A stretch of DNA of 64,000 bases from DASSQJ01 sp963726295. Lineage in GTDB: Bacteria > Actinomycetota > Actinomycetes > Actinomycetales > Dermatophilaceae. The notes below the pieces were generated by a model, which searched no databases, was not told where the DNA came from, and saw only the letters and a list, made by a program, of their open reading frames with translations. Positions 25,797 through 34,091 of this stretch are shown here, in pieces (position 1 is the stretch's first letter; each line of letters starts with the position of its first letter). The position numbers were made by a program, and so were the translations under genes. The stretch lies in NCBI GenBank assembly GCA_963726295.1, contig CAVSBW010000012.1:1-64000 (forward strand), in the 5' to 3' direction.

Positions 25797-26192
25797 GCCA
25801 TCCCGCGGCCTCGGCCGTTGCGGCCCTCCGGCGCGGGTCCACGTAACGCGACAGGGTCCGTCGTGCGTCGCCGACGTCACCCGGGGACCTCGTCCAGGCC
25901 TCGATGAGCCCCGAGATGGCGACGTTCCCCGCTCCGGTCTCGCCCCGGCGCCCTCGACATAGGGCCTGACCTGCATCGTCTGTTCGGACAGTGCTCCGTT
26001 CGGGCCTGTGCTCCGAGGGTGTCGTACCACTAACCTCATTGGTGTCAGTGCTATCGGAAGTCACAACAGTCACACCTCGGGCTCGTGTTTGCATCAGACC
26101 CGGGCGTAGCTCACACCCACGAAGCGGGTAGGGTTCCCGCGGCAGGCCCGCCGGAGGGACCGCCCCCCACACTCCCTGAGAAAAGGTTCGTC
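25797..26192. other. Non-coding stretch upstream of a Tat-secreted protein
   Basis: No gene supported. A minus-strand frame (about 25800-25930) gives the words LIEAWTRSPGDVGDARRTLS but has no start or ribosome site. An AT-richer patch near 26010-26100 is the likely promoter region for the gene at 26193, which has GAGAAAAGG as ribosome site. Confidence 0.45.
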
Positions 26193-26612
26193 ATGTCGTC
26201 TCCCGTCTCCCGTCGCACAGTCGCCAAGGGCGCCGCCTGGTCAGTCCCGATCGTGGCCGTCGGTGCGGCAGCGCCGGCGATGGCAGCCAGCGGGTGCACC
26301 TTCATCACCGCCGTCTCCGGCACTCACCAGAACGGGTCCGGAGTCGTCACCCTGACCATCACGATGCAAGGGATCGGCGCCCAAATCACCTACTTCAGTG
26401 CAACCGCCGGCGGCGCCAACAACAGCGTCGACCTGTCGTACCCGGGTGCCGGGACCAGCCAGTCCGCGTCGGGTAGCACGATCACCCTGGTGGTGGCCAC
26501 CACGGACAACGGCCAGAACAACAAGGGCTCGTTCAACGGGACCTTCATGTACACCGTCACCGGTGGCGGACAGTGCTCACAGCCCTTCCTGTTCAACGTG
26601 GCCACCGCCTGA
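26193..26612 (+). CDS. Small Tat-secreted protein, 139 aa
   Basis: The N-terminus MSSPVSRRTVAKGAAWSVPI has a twin-arginine motif (RRTVAKG), a hydrophobic core VAVGAAAPAMA and a cleavage site near AMA-AS. The mature part is about 105 residues, rich in Thr, Ser, Gly and Asn, and begins with a cysteine (SGCTF) that can pair with one near the end (GGGQCSQPF). The repeating short strands (VVTLTITMQG, ITLVVATTDN) suggest an immunoglobulin-like beta-sandwich. Related small Tat substrates are common in Actinobacteria, often paralogous and without known function. The gene stands alone with its own ribosome site. Confidence 0.75.
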   Translation: MSSPVSRRTVAKGAAWSVPIVAVGAAAPAMAASGCTFITAVSGTHQNGSGVVTLTITMQGIGAQITYFSATAGGANNSVDLSYPGAGTSQSASGSTITLVVATTDNGQNNKGSFNGTFMYTVTGGGQCSQPFLFNVATA

Positions 26613-26731
26613 CCACCGAGTCGTAGGACGGGTCCCGAGACCGGCGGTCTCACCCCGCACGATTGCCAAGGTCGTTCTCAGGATCACGTGCGACGATGGT
26701 TCGTCGGTGTCCCCCGGTTCAGGAGCGCGTC

Positions 26732-27073
26732 ATGACCGCAACCCGAGTTCCCCGCGCCGAGGTTCCGCCCGGAACGGTGACCGGCTCCGGCGGCTACGCG
26801 GTCGGCAACAACGGTGACTACTTCGCCGTCGGGCGACGGTGCCGCCACCTGCGCGCTGATCTCGCCGAGGGCAGCATCGACGCCGACGGGTGCCTCGTCT
26901 GCCCATGGCACCAGTCCGCGTACGACGTGCGCACCGGGCAGATGACGAGAGGGCCTCAAGGAGTCTTCGCCAAGATCCCCGGGCTCGACGCTGCCGTGAT
27001 CGCGCTCACCAGGGTGTGGCCGCTGCGCCGGGGCACCGTCACCGTCGACGGGGACGACCTGCGCGTGGCGTAG
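26732..27073 (+). CDS. Rieske [2Fe-2S] protein, 113 aa
   Basis: ATG at 26732 follows CAGGAGCG. The Rieske ligands are Cys37-x-His39 (RRCRHLRADL) and Cys57-x2-His60 (CLVCPWHQSAYD), so a two-iron two-sulfur cluster is expected. The length and the single domain fit a soluble ferredoxin or a subunit of a ring-hydroxylating or nitrite-reductase-like oxygenase. There is no partner oxygenase beside it, so the electron donor and acceptor are unknown. It is a monocistronic gene between a secreted protein and a broken WD40-type gene. Confidence 0.85.
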   Translation: MTATRVPRAEVPPGTVTGSGGYAVGNNGDYFAVGRRCRHLRADLAEGSIDADGCLVCPWHQSAYDVRTGQMTRGPQGVFAKIPGLDAAVIALTRVWPLRRGTVTVDGDDLRVA

Positions 27074-27189
27074 GTCGGCCGCCCACGCGACCATGCGCCG
27101 GTACTGAGCCGGGGAGCCTCCCTCCGGGAGGCTGACGGCGCGGCCTGCGATCCCTTGGCGGTGTCCCCGGCAGAGGATGGCCGTGGGCC

Positions 27190-27982
27190 GTGTCAGGCGA
27201 CGACGTCCTCGCCCACTGGGAGGGTGGCCGCCTGGTCGACGAGCTCTACCCCGGGAGCGTCGAGGGCGTCGTCGGCGGGCGCTGGCAGGAGAGCGGCACG
27301 ATGTTCGGTGACTACTACGCGGTCCACGGCCGTCGTCCCGACCGGACCGAGGAGGCCGTCCTGGTGCGACTGCGCCCCGCGCCGCCGGAGGTCGTGCTCA
27401 CCGTGGAGACGGGCGCCCTGACGGGCGTCCTCCAGCCCACCGGGGAGGGCGGCCTGCACGTGATCGGCGACGACGGGACCGTCACCACCTACGACGGGGA
27501 CGGGAACGTCGTGGGCACCATCGCCACCCCTGCAACGTCGCCGGACACGGTGGCCCGCGACCCGAGCGGGACTCGGCTGGCGATCGGGTCGACGGACACC
27601 GACCGCGTCGTGGTCGTGGACCTCGCGGCGCGGACGACCGAGACCGTTCCGGCCGTGAGTGCGGCGACGACGTTCGGGTTCGACGCCGACGGGACGGTTC
27701 TGGCGATGTCGTTGCGCGATGGCACGATCCGGCTGTACGAGGTCGGCGAAGGGGTTCCCGTCACCGTCTTCGCCGGAGGGCCGTCGCGCTAGGCGGCCGA
27801 ACCGGGCTGGTACGACGCGGCGACCGACTCGGTGTGGATGCCGATCGGCGACACGGTCGTCAACGTGTTGCTCGACGCCGATGTCTGGGCCGATCGGGCG
27901 AGCGGGGTGCTGTCCCGGGACTTCACGCAGACAGTGGAACCCGTATGTGCCCGGGGACCTCGCGCTCCGCCCGGTGTGCTGA
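27190..27982 (+). pseudogene. WD40/beta-propeller protein remnant
   Basis: From GTG at 27190 the frame reads propeller-like repeats (LLRPAPPEVV-type strands, GGLHVIGDDGTVTTYDGDGN, SGTRLAIGSTDTDRVVVVDL, DADGTVLAMSLRDGTIRLYE) to a TAG at 27790-27792. In-frame sequence continues past that stop (AAEPGWYDAATDSVWMPIGD then TVVNVLLDADVWADRASGVL SRDFTQ) and a frame change near 27935 restores a typical end WNPYVPGDLALRPVC. That ending is characteristic of large actinobacterial WD40 proteins with N-terminal signalling or effector domains. Here the N-terminal domain is gone, one nonsense mutation and one frameshift are present, and about 260 residues of C-terminus remain. Confidence 0.6.
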
Positions 27983-28110
27983 TCACCGACTGGGCGAGCA
28001 GGACGACGGGCGCTCGCACAAGTCCCTGAAGATGCTGACCCCGGCCCCGTTCGCGGCGTACTGTGCTGCCCATTCGCCACCCGAGGCGCAGTGCTCATGA
28101 GAGGGGGCAA

Positions 28111-28281
28111 GTGGCAGTGACCACCACCACGGCACGTGGACCTGTCGCCATCGCACGTCCGGTGGCCGTGGAACCGGAGAAGTCTCACACGACGTGGACC
28201 CGGCCCTGGGGGCTGGTCCCCCGGGGCGACGGCGGCACCAAGCGAACTTCCTCGAACGAGCTCAAGAGCTGGGGTGCCTGA
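28111..28281 (+). CDS. Possible small ORF coupled to sulP, 56 aa
   Basis: A GTG at 28111 (VAVTTTTARGPVAIARPVAV, ending SSNELKSWGA) follows GAGGGGGC. The stop shares a base with the SulP start (TGATG at 28279-28283), an arrangement seen with translational coupling. The product has no recognised domain and no membrane segment. It may be a genuine small protein or a translated leader that sets SulP expression. Confidence 0.35.
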   Translation: MAVTTTTARGPVAIARPVAVEPEKSHTTWTRPWGLVPRGDGGTKRTSSNELKSWGA

Positions 28282-30014
28282 TGACCGAGGCGACCGACAC
28301 CACACCAGCCAAGACGTCACTGGGCGAGCGGCTGATGCCGCAGTCGCTTCGTGGTTACAAGCGGTCGTGGGTCACGGTCGACGTCGTCGCGGGCGTCACC
28401 CTCGCCGCCGTGGCCATCCCCGAGACGATGGGGTACACCTCCATCGCGCAGACACCGGTCGTCACCGGCCTCTACACGGTGATCTTTCCGTGCCTGATCT
28501 TCGCGCTACTCGGGTCGTCCCGTCTGCTCGTTGTGGGTGCCGACTCCGCCACCGCGGCGATCCTGGCGGCCGGACTCGCCGGACTGGGGATCGCTGGCTT
28601 GCAGCCGAACTCGCAGGAGTGGCTGGCCTGGACCAGCCTCGTCGCCCTCGTGTGCGGTGGACTGCTGGTCCTGGCCAGGCTGCTCAAACTGGGGTTCCTG
28701 GGTGACTTCCTGAGCGCGTCGGTGCTGGTCGGCTTCCTCACCGGCGTCGGGATCCAGGTCTTCACCGGGCAGATCCCGGACATGCTCGGCATCGCGAAGG
28801 GCACGGGCAACTGGTTCGAACAGCAGTGGTACATGATCACCCACCTGGGCGAGGGCAACTGGTGGACGTTCGCGTTCGCGGCGGGAACGTTGCTGATCAT
28901 CATCGGGTTCAAACGGTTCATCCCGAAGGTTCCCGGTGCGGTTGTCGCGGTGGTCCTGTCGATCATCTTGTCCAACGTGCTGGACGCGACGTCACACGGA
29001 GTCTCGGTGATCGGGTCGGTCGACGGAGGGTTCCCGCCGATCGGGCTCCCCGATGGCATCACCTGGAGCGACGTGCCAAAGGTCCTGGGCATCGCCTTCT
29101 CGTGCTTCGTCCTGATCATCGCCCAGAGCGCTGCGACCTCGCGAAGCTTCGCCATGAAGCACGGTCAACGGGTCGACGTGAACCGTGACCTCATCGGCCT
29201 CAGCGGCGCCAACTTCGCGGCAGGCCTGTCCGGCACGTTCGTCGTCAACGGCAGCCCCACCAAGACCCAGATCCTCGACGAGCAGAAGGGTCGCACGCAG
29301 GTCGCGAACATGACGATGGCGCTCGTGGTCCTGGTCGTCGTGCTGTTCCTGACGGACCTGCTCACCGACATGCCCAAGGCGGTGCTCGCAGCGATCGTCT
29401 TCCTCATCGGGGTCGGCCTGGTCGACATCAAGGGCCTGAAGCGGATCAAGGCCGCTCGGCTCAGCGAGTTCGTCATCGCCCTCGGTACCGCGATCGTCGT
29501 GTTCGCGGTTGGCGTCGAGCAGGGCATAGTGCTGGCGATCGTGCTCTCGATCATCGAGATCATCCGGAGGGCGTACTCCCCGACGGACTTCGTCGTCGCC
29601 GTGGACGGCGCCGGCGGCACGGCGTACACCGCCGCCGAAGCCGGCCACCAGAGCCTGCCCGGCCTGATGGTCTTCCGGTTCGACGCTCAGCTGTTCTACG
29701 CGAACGCCAACAGGTTCGCCGACCAGGTGGAGACCCTGGTGGAGGCGGCCCCCGACCCGGTGCGCTGGCTGGTGCTGGACTGCTCCTCGATCGCCGACGT
29801 CGACTACTCCGCGAGCCTGACTCTCAGTGGTCTCATCCACTCCCTCCACCAGGAGGACCGCGTGTTCGCCCTCGCTGGGGCGGACCCGGAGCTGGTGTCG
29901 ACCCTCGGAAAGTTCGGCACCCTCGGGGAGTTCGACAACGCCCACATGTACTCGACGGTCCAGGAAGCCGTCGCCGCCTTCCGTTCGAGTCCTGTGCCTC
30001 ACGCCGGAGAGTGA
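28281..30014 (+). CDS. SulP/SLC26 anion transporter with STAS domain, 577 aa
   Basis: ATG at 28281 (MTEATDTTPAKTSLGERLMP) was chosen because the family N-terminus (LRGYKRSWVTVDVVAGVTLA) begins about 25 residues later. About 12 hydrophobic segments run to residue 430, with VAIPETMGYTSIAQTPVVTG as the SulP signature and NGSPTKTQ in the core. A C-terminal STAS domain covers about 460-565 (GLMVFRFDAQLFYANANRFA, VLDCSSIADVDYSASLTLSG). The substrate may be sulfate, bicarbonate or a dicarboxylate. There is no fused carbonic anhydrase. It ends 64 bases before the left attachment repeat of the tRNA-Met element. Confidence 0.9.
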   Translation: MTEATDTTPAKTSLGERLMPQSLRGYKRSWVTVDVVAGVTLAAVAIPETMGYTSIAQTPVVTGLYTVIFPCLIFALLGSSRLLVVGADSATAAILAAGLAGLGIAGLQPNSQEWLAWTSLVALVCGGLLVLARLLKLGFLGDFLSASVLVGFLTGVGIQVFTGQIPDMLGIAKGTGNWFEQQWYMITHLGEGNWWTFAFAAGTLLIIIGFKRFIPKVPGAVVAVVLSIILSNVLDATSHGVSVIGSVDGGFPPIGLPDGITWSDVPKVLGIAFSCFVLIIAQSAATSRSFAMKHGQRVDVNRDLIGLSGANFAAGLSGTFVVNGSPTKTQILDEQKGRTQVANMTMALVVLVVVLFLTDLLTDMPKAVLAAIVFLIGVGLVDIKGLKRIKAARLSEFVIALGTAIVVFAVGVEQGIVLAIVLSIIEIIRRAYSPTDFVVAVDGAGGTAYTAAEAGHQSLPGLMVFRFDAQLFYANANRFADQVETLVEAAPDPVRWLVLDCSSIADVDYSASLTLSGLIHSLHQEDRVFALAGADPELVSTLGKFGTLGEFDNAHMYSTVQEAVAAFRSSPVPHAGE

Positions 30015-30077
30015 TCGGGGGTGCACGCCCCTCCGACGCAGCGGTCGCCGTGGCGACGCTGACCTGCGTGGACGCGT

Positions 30078-30121
30078 GGTGGGGCGTGTCGGGCTTGAAC
30101 CGACGACCGACGGATTATGAG
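30078..30121. repeat. Left attachment site (44-bp direct repeat)
   Basis: Identical to 39702-39745. It carries the tRNA-Met 3' half from the anticodon loop to the discriminator base (in minus-strand sense) without the 5' half, so it is the displaced copy left by integration. Confidence 0.9.
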
Positions 30122-30601
30122 GCGGCTCGGGGGGTCTCGACCGGGGCGGTCATGCCCCAGTTCGTGCGTGGTTGGCTGCCGTTGCCGTGGTCCTGGATGA
30201 CCCGAGTTGTGACCTGGTGTGCCACCAACGTGCCACAGATCGTCCGTGGCCTTCCCGGAGACTCACTCGATCCTCTCCCGAGCAGAACTATGTGGGCTGC
30301 CTCCCGACTAGCTTGGGAAGCGAGCGGACGGGTCGCTTCGGGCTGTGATCACGCACGGCTGCAGTGGCTTTGGTGGTGCGTCTTCGTGTCGTTCCGGAGG
30401 GTGATTGGGCACGATTGGGCACGCGAGCAGGCAGAGCCACCGATCCGTAGCGGAGCAGGGGAGTCGGCCGGAGTGGTCGGGTCAAGGGTGGCCGTAGGTC
30501 ATCGCGCAGCGACGCGTAGCGCCCTTGATGCGGCCCGGAGGCTGGCGGAGAGTGGAGCGCAGGGTCGGCGGGTCGGGCAGGATGGCCTGTTGCCGATCAG
30601 C
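30122..30601. other. Left end of the element, attachment arm region
   Basis: No gene is supported here although a plus-strand frame is open through it; codon bias is poor until about 30600. It contains the arm-type repeat at 30218-30237 described separately. GATTGGGCAC is repeated in tandem at about 30403-30422. Confidence 0.5.
30218..30237. repeat. Arm-type integrase repeat, left copy
   Basis: TGTGCCACCAACGTGCCACA matches 39611-39630 at 19 of 20 positions and lies 96 bases inside the left attachment core. It contains two GTGCCAC words in direct order, as expected for integrase arm-binding sites. Confidence 0.6.
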
Positions 30602-30901
30602 ATGTGGGTGCGGAAGTGGAACCCGGCTGGTGGAGAGCGCCTAGACGAGGGGGCTGTGGCCTGGAGAGTGCCCGGGGGCATTCTCCGCACGGCCAACACG
30701 CCGCTACTGCTGGGCATCGACCCGTACGGAGACACGATCTTCAATCGGCCACAGGTCGAAGAGCTATTGCCGCGTGAGGTGGCCTACCTGCGGAGTCAAC
30801 TCGAAGACCCTGCCGAGCTGAGGATGCTCGAGGAGTTGGAGCGACTGATGGGTGTGGCGACGGCACGGGTACATCGGTACCTCTGGTTCCTAGGCGACTG
30901 A
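30602..30901 (+). CDS. Hypothetical protein, 99 aa
   Basis: ATG at 30602 begins MWVRKWNPAGGERLDEGAVA; the rest includes LRTANTPLLLGIDPYGDTIF NRPQVEELLPREVAYLRSQL and a C-terminal helix RVHRYLWFLGD. The LLGIDPYGDTIFN segment recurs in small actinobacterial proteins of unknown function. There is no clear ribosome-binding site, and longer in-frame starts exist. It is the first gene inside the element and is followed by a GC-rich hairpin. Confidence 0.5.
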   Translation: MWVRKWNPAGGERLDEGAVAWRVPGGILRTANTPLLLGIDPYGDTIFNRPQVEELLPREVAYLRSQLEDPAELRMLEELERLMGVATARVHRYLWFLGD

Positions 30902-30971
30902 GCGCTGCAAACGATCTCTCCCCGCGACGCGTGGGGTGCGACGGGGTGCGCGGAGGGCGCGAAGCGCCCGG

Positions 30972-31020
30972 AGCGCGGGGTCCCTGTCGCGGGCCCCGCG
31001 CTTGCGCGCCGGAGGCGCGC
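30972..31020 (+). terminator. Double GC-rich hairpin
   Basis: Two stems follow the 99-aa gene: AGCGCGGGG/CCCCGCGCT (30972-30980 and 30994-31002) and GCGCGCC/GGCGCGC (31004-31010 and 31014-31020, loop GGA). There is no T-run, so it may be a factor-assisted or I-shaped actinobacterial terminator. Confidence 0.5.
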
Positions 31021-31049
31021 CTTGAGTCAGTAGAGAAAGTTCTCACAAG

Positions 31050-31066
31050 CACGATTCAAGGCTCCC
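31050..31066. repeat. 17-bp direct repeat left of the IS481-type element
   Basis: CACGATTCAAGGCTCCC is repeated exactly at 33094-33110, directly outside both ends of the insertion sequence. It is a probable target-site duplication, though long for the family. Confidence 0.65.
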
Positions 31067-33093
31067 TGTCCTGTCGCGGGTGATGCTTGACAGTGCGGTA
31101 TCACCTGATGCTTGACACCGGGCGTGGTGCGGCGCCTTGCTCGACGATGTTCCGCGGATGTCGTCGATGCCGGGAGGCCGAGATCGGTGCTGGTTGTCTT
31201 GTCGGTCGTCGAGCAGCGGTTGGACGCGGTCCGGGAGGTCTTGGCGGGTGCGTCGGTGACGGAGGTTGCGGCCTCGTTCGGGGTGTCGCGTCAGTCGGTC
31301 CACACGTGGCTGGGTCGGTATCTGGTGGAGGGGGTGACCGGCCTGGCCGACCGGTCGCATCGTCCGAGGGGGTGCCCGCATCAGGCGCCGGAGTCGGTGG
31401 CGGTGGCGGTGTGCGAGATGCGGCGCGAGCATCCGCGGTGGGGCGCGAAACGGATCCGGCTGGAGCTGCTGCGCGGTCGGGACAACGGGGACGTCGAGGG
31501 CGGTGAGGCGCTGCCGCCGGTGCCGTCGGTGGCCACGATCAACCGGATCCTGCGCCGCCACGACCTGGTGAAGCCGCGTCCGCGGAGGAAGCCGCGAAGT
31601 GCCTACATCCGGTTCGAGCGGCCGGGGCCGATGCAGCTGTGGGGCATCGACATCGTCGGCGGGGTCGAGCTGGTCGACACCGTCACCGGGGAGGTCCGTG
31701 AGGCCAAGGTCGTCACCGGCGTCGATGACCACTCGCGGTACTGCGTGATGGCGGTGGTGGTGGAGCGGGCCACCGCGCGGGCGGTGTGCCTGGCCTTCGC
31801 GCGGGCCTTGGCCCGGTACGGGGTGCCCGAGGAGGTGATCACCGACAACGGCAAGCAGTTCACCGACCGGTTCAGCCGGTACGCGGGTAACCGCGGGGAG
31901 GTGCTGTTCGACAAGATCTGCCGGAAGAACGGGATCCGGCACCGGCTGACCGCGCCGGCCTCGCCGAACCAGAACGGCAAGGTCGAACGCTTCCACGGCA
32001 CGTTCCGCCCCGAGCTCACCGCGGCCGGGCCGTTCACCTCGATCGAGGCGGCCCAGGCCCGGGTCGACGTCATCGTCGAGGCCTACAACCGCGACCGCCC
32101 GCACCAAGGGCTCGACGAGCAGGTGCCGGTGGTGCCCGCGGACCGGTTCACCCCGGCGAGCAGCACCGAGATCGAGCTGTGGCTGCCGCCCGCGCTGGAG
32201 ATCACCGCAACCGTTCAGGCTCCCGACGTCGCCGCGTCGCCGGCCGTCGGACCGCTTCCGACGATCGAGGCGTCGCTGGCTCTGGAGCTGGAGCGGACCG
32301 TCCCGGCGTCGGGGAACCTGGCGATCCGGGGGCAGCAGTTTTGGCTCGGCCAGGCCCGCGCCGGGCAGGTCATCACGTTCTGGCTCGACTGCGACTGGGT
32401 GCACCTGTCCACCGGCGGGGCCCGGATCAAGACGCTGCGCTCCCGCTTCAGTGCTGCCGACCTGGCCTGGCTCCTGCTCCACGGCGGCGCCGTCACCGCA
32501 GGCCCGGCACCAGTGAGCTCACGACCCGGGCCCGGAAGCCGCGCCGGGCGCACCGTGGTCGAGGTCGAGCGCACCGTCGCCAGGTCCGGGACCATCTCCT
32601 TGGGCAGCCACGTCGTCCTCGCCGCGGAGATCCTGGCCGGCCGCCGGGTCGGGGTCTACATCGAAGACGGTGCGCCGCTGCTGTTCTTCGACCCCGCCAC
32701 CCGCGAGCTGCTGCGCACCCGGCCCAACCCACTCGCCCCCGGTGAGGCCGTCCGGCTGCAACGCTCCCGCCCGCCCGGGACACCGCCGCGGCCCTCGAGC
32801 GAACCCGTCACCGTGCAACGCCGAGCCTCCAACTCCGGCATCATCGTGGTCGCCGGACAGAAGGTCGCCCTCGGCCGCGAGCACGCCCGAACCACCGTGA
32901 CCGTGCACGTCGCCGAGACCACCTTGGCGATCGAGCTGCCCGAGAACGACACCCGCGTGGTGAGGCGCACCACCGACCAACCCGTGCGTAGCATCAAAGG
33001 ACAGCGGCCGCGGACCGCTGCCACCTCAGTGTCCTAGCCGAGAGTGTCAAGCATCAGGTGACACGAATCCGTCAAGGATCTACTGCGTCAAGA
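31067..33093 (+). mobile_element. IS481-family insertion sequence, about 2.0 kb
   Basis: The ends form an imperfect inverted repeat of about 50 bp. The inner 18 bases TCACCTGATGCTTGACAC (31102-31119) are exactly repeated in inverse orientation at 33044-33061, and the outer 30 bases match at roughly two thirds of positions. A 17-bp direct repeat flanks it. The size is about twice that of ordinary IS481 elements because its transposase has a long C-terminal extension. Confidence 0.75.
31187..33037 (+). CDS. IS481-family transposase with extended C-terminus, 616 aa
   Basis: GTG at 31187 was preferred over a TTG inside the terminal repeat. The N-terminal helix-turn-helix (SVTEVAASFGVSRQSVHTWL) recognises the ends. 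The rve catalytic core shows DDE residues at about Asp155 (LWGIDIVGG), Asp220 (ITDNGKQFTDRFSRY) and Glu267 (NQNGKVERFHGTFR). After residue 310 come three related segments with V-x2-SG-x-I-x-[IV]-x-GQ-x-[FV]-x-LG (PASGNLAIRGQQFWLGQARA, ARSGTISLGSHVVLAAEILA, SNSGIIVVAGQKVALGREHA) that look like repeated small beta-barrels, as in the C-terminal barrel of Mu-type transposases. The gene appears intact, so the element may be active. Confidence 0.88.
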   Translation: MLVVLSVVEQRLDAVREVLAGASVTEVAASFGVSRQSVHTWLGRYLVEGVTGLADRSHRPRGCPHQAPESVAVAVCEMRREHPRWGAKRIRLELLRGRDNGDVEGGEALPPVPSVATINRILRRHDLVKPRPRRKPRSAYIRFERPGPMQLWGIDIVGGVELVDTVTGEVREAKVVTGVDDHSRYCVMAVVVERATARAVCLAFARALARYGVPEEVITDNGKQFTDRFSRYAGNRGEVLFDKICRKNGIRHRLTAPASPNQNGKVERFHGTFRPELTAAGPFTSIEAAQARVDVIVEAYNRDRPHQGLDEQVPVVPADRFTPASSTEIELWLPPALEITATVQAPDVAASPAVGPLPTIEASLALELERTVPASGNLAIRGQQFWLGQARAGQVITFWLDCDWVHLSTGGARIKTLRSRFSAADLAWLLLHGGAVTAGPAPVSSRPGPGSRAGRTVVEVERTVARSGTISLGSHVVLAAEILAGRRVGVYIEDGAPLLFFDPATRELLRTRPNPLAPGEAVRLQRSRPPGTPPRPSSEPVTVQRRASNSGIIVVAGQKVALGREHARTTVTVHVAETTLAIELPENDTRVVRRTTDQPVRSIKGQRPRTAATSVS

Positions 33094-33110
33094 CACGATT
33101 CAAGGCTCCC
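33094..33110. repeat. 17-bp direct repeat right of the IS481-type element
   Basis: Exact copy of 31050-31066; see the left copy. Confidence 0.65.
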
Positions 33111-33253
33111 GGAAGTTTACTGTCATGCCGACGAGCGTGCTGACCGTCGCTCCAATCTGAGTACTCGGCCAGCCTCGCCCGCCACGGCATTACGCCGCTG
33201 CGGCGTGAGCCACAGGACACAGAACGTCCGCGATCCCGGGTACGTTGCCAAGC

Positions 33254-33841
33254 ATGCCCGACTTCACGATCGAGGCGCTCACGCCGGAGACCTTCGACGA
33301 CTTCGCCGCCCTCGTGGAACGCAACAGGGGCATGTTCGCCAGCTGCTGGTGCACCTGGTTCCACCCCGATGACCGCGATCCGGACAGCACCGCCGAGGAC
33401 AACCGGGCGTTCAAGAAGCGCCGCGTGGACGAGGGGATCGCGCACGCGGCGCTGGTCTATGACGGCGACCTTGCCATCGCGTGGGCGGAGTACGGCACGC
33501 CTGATGAGCTGCCCCGCATCCACCACCGCAAGGAGTACCTCGCCACCGCCGAGCGACTGCCCGACTACCGCATCACCTGCATCCAGGTCGAGAAGGTCCA
33601 CCGCGGCAAGGGCTTGGCGTCGGTCGCCCTGCGCGGAGCCGTGGACCTGATCGCGCGAGCGGGCGGCGGCACGGTGGAGGGCTACCCGCACGACACCGGC
33701 GGGGTACGGAAGAAGAACTCGTCGTTCCTCTACAACGGCACCCGCACGATGTACGAGCGTGAGGGCTTCACCTACGACCGTCCCAAGGGACTAGGCAACT
33801 GCGTGATGGTGCGCGAGGTGGCCCCGAGCGTGGATGCCTGA
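33254..33841 (+). CDS. GNAT-family N-acetyltransferase, 195 aa
   Basis: ATG at 33254 (MPDFTIEALTPETFDDFAAL). The GNAT fold shows the acceptor-side CWCTWFHPDD, the acetyl-CoA strand ITCIQVEKVHRGKGLASVAL with the R/Q-x2-G-x-[GA] loop (VHRGKGLAS), and the C-terminal FLYNGTRTMYEREGFTYDRP where Tyr near 174 is the usual general acid. This subfamily is annotated as acetyltransferase of unknown substrate. It is cargo between the IS481-type and the IS110-type element, with a terminator at 33841-33870. Confidence 0.85.
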   Translation: MPDFTIEALTPETFDDFAALVERNRGMFASCWCTWFHPDDRDPDSTAEDNRAFKKRRVDEGIAHAALVYDGDLAIAWAEYGTPDELPRIHHRKEYLATAERLPDYRITCIQVEKVHRGKGLASVALRGAVDLIARAGGGTVEGYPHDTGGVRKKNSSFLYNGTRTMYEREGFTYDRPKGLGNCVMVREVAPSVDA

Positions 33842-33870
33842 AACGCACTCTCATCAGCGTGAGGCGTTTT
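33841..33870 (+). terminator. Intrinsic terminator after the GNAT gene
   Basis: AAACGC..CTC pairs with GAG..GCGTTT around a 10-base loop, ending in TTTT; it begins at the gene's stop codon. Confidence 0.7.
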
Positions 33871-34091
33871 GCGTCAAGGGGTGGGCGGGTGCCCGTGTCC
33901 TGGTCGTCGGTCCCTGCATAGCGGTAATCGAGGTGTGCTCGGCAGCGTGTGATCGGGTTGTGTCGACGACAGGACGGGGCGGCCTGTGATGAGCGACGAG
34001 ATACCTGCTTGGGTTCTCAATGCCGCGGAAGGCTCGCCCCGCCCCAGCCCTGGGGACGCGTCAGCCTGAGGCACTGACGGGCCGAATCGGG

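Noticed and set aside
30011..30601. Extension of the 99-aa gene to a 296-codon frame
   Set aside because: The extension crosses the attachment site and arm repeat and lacks coding bias.
31112..31186. TTG start for the IS481-type transposase at 31112
   Set aside because: It lies in the terminal inverted repeat and the family N-terminus fits the GTG at 31187.
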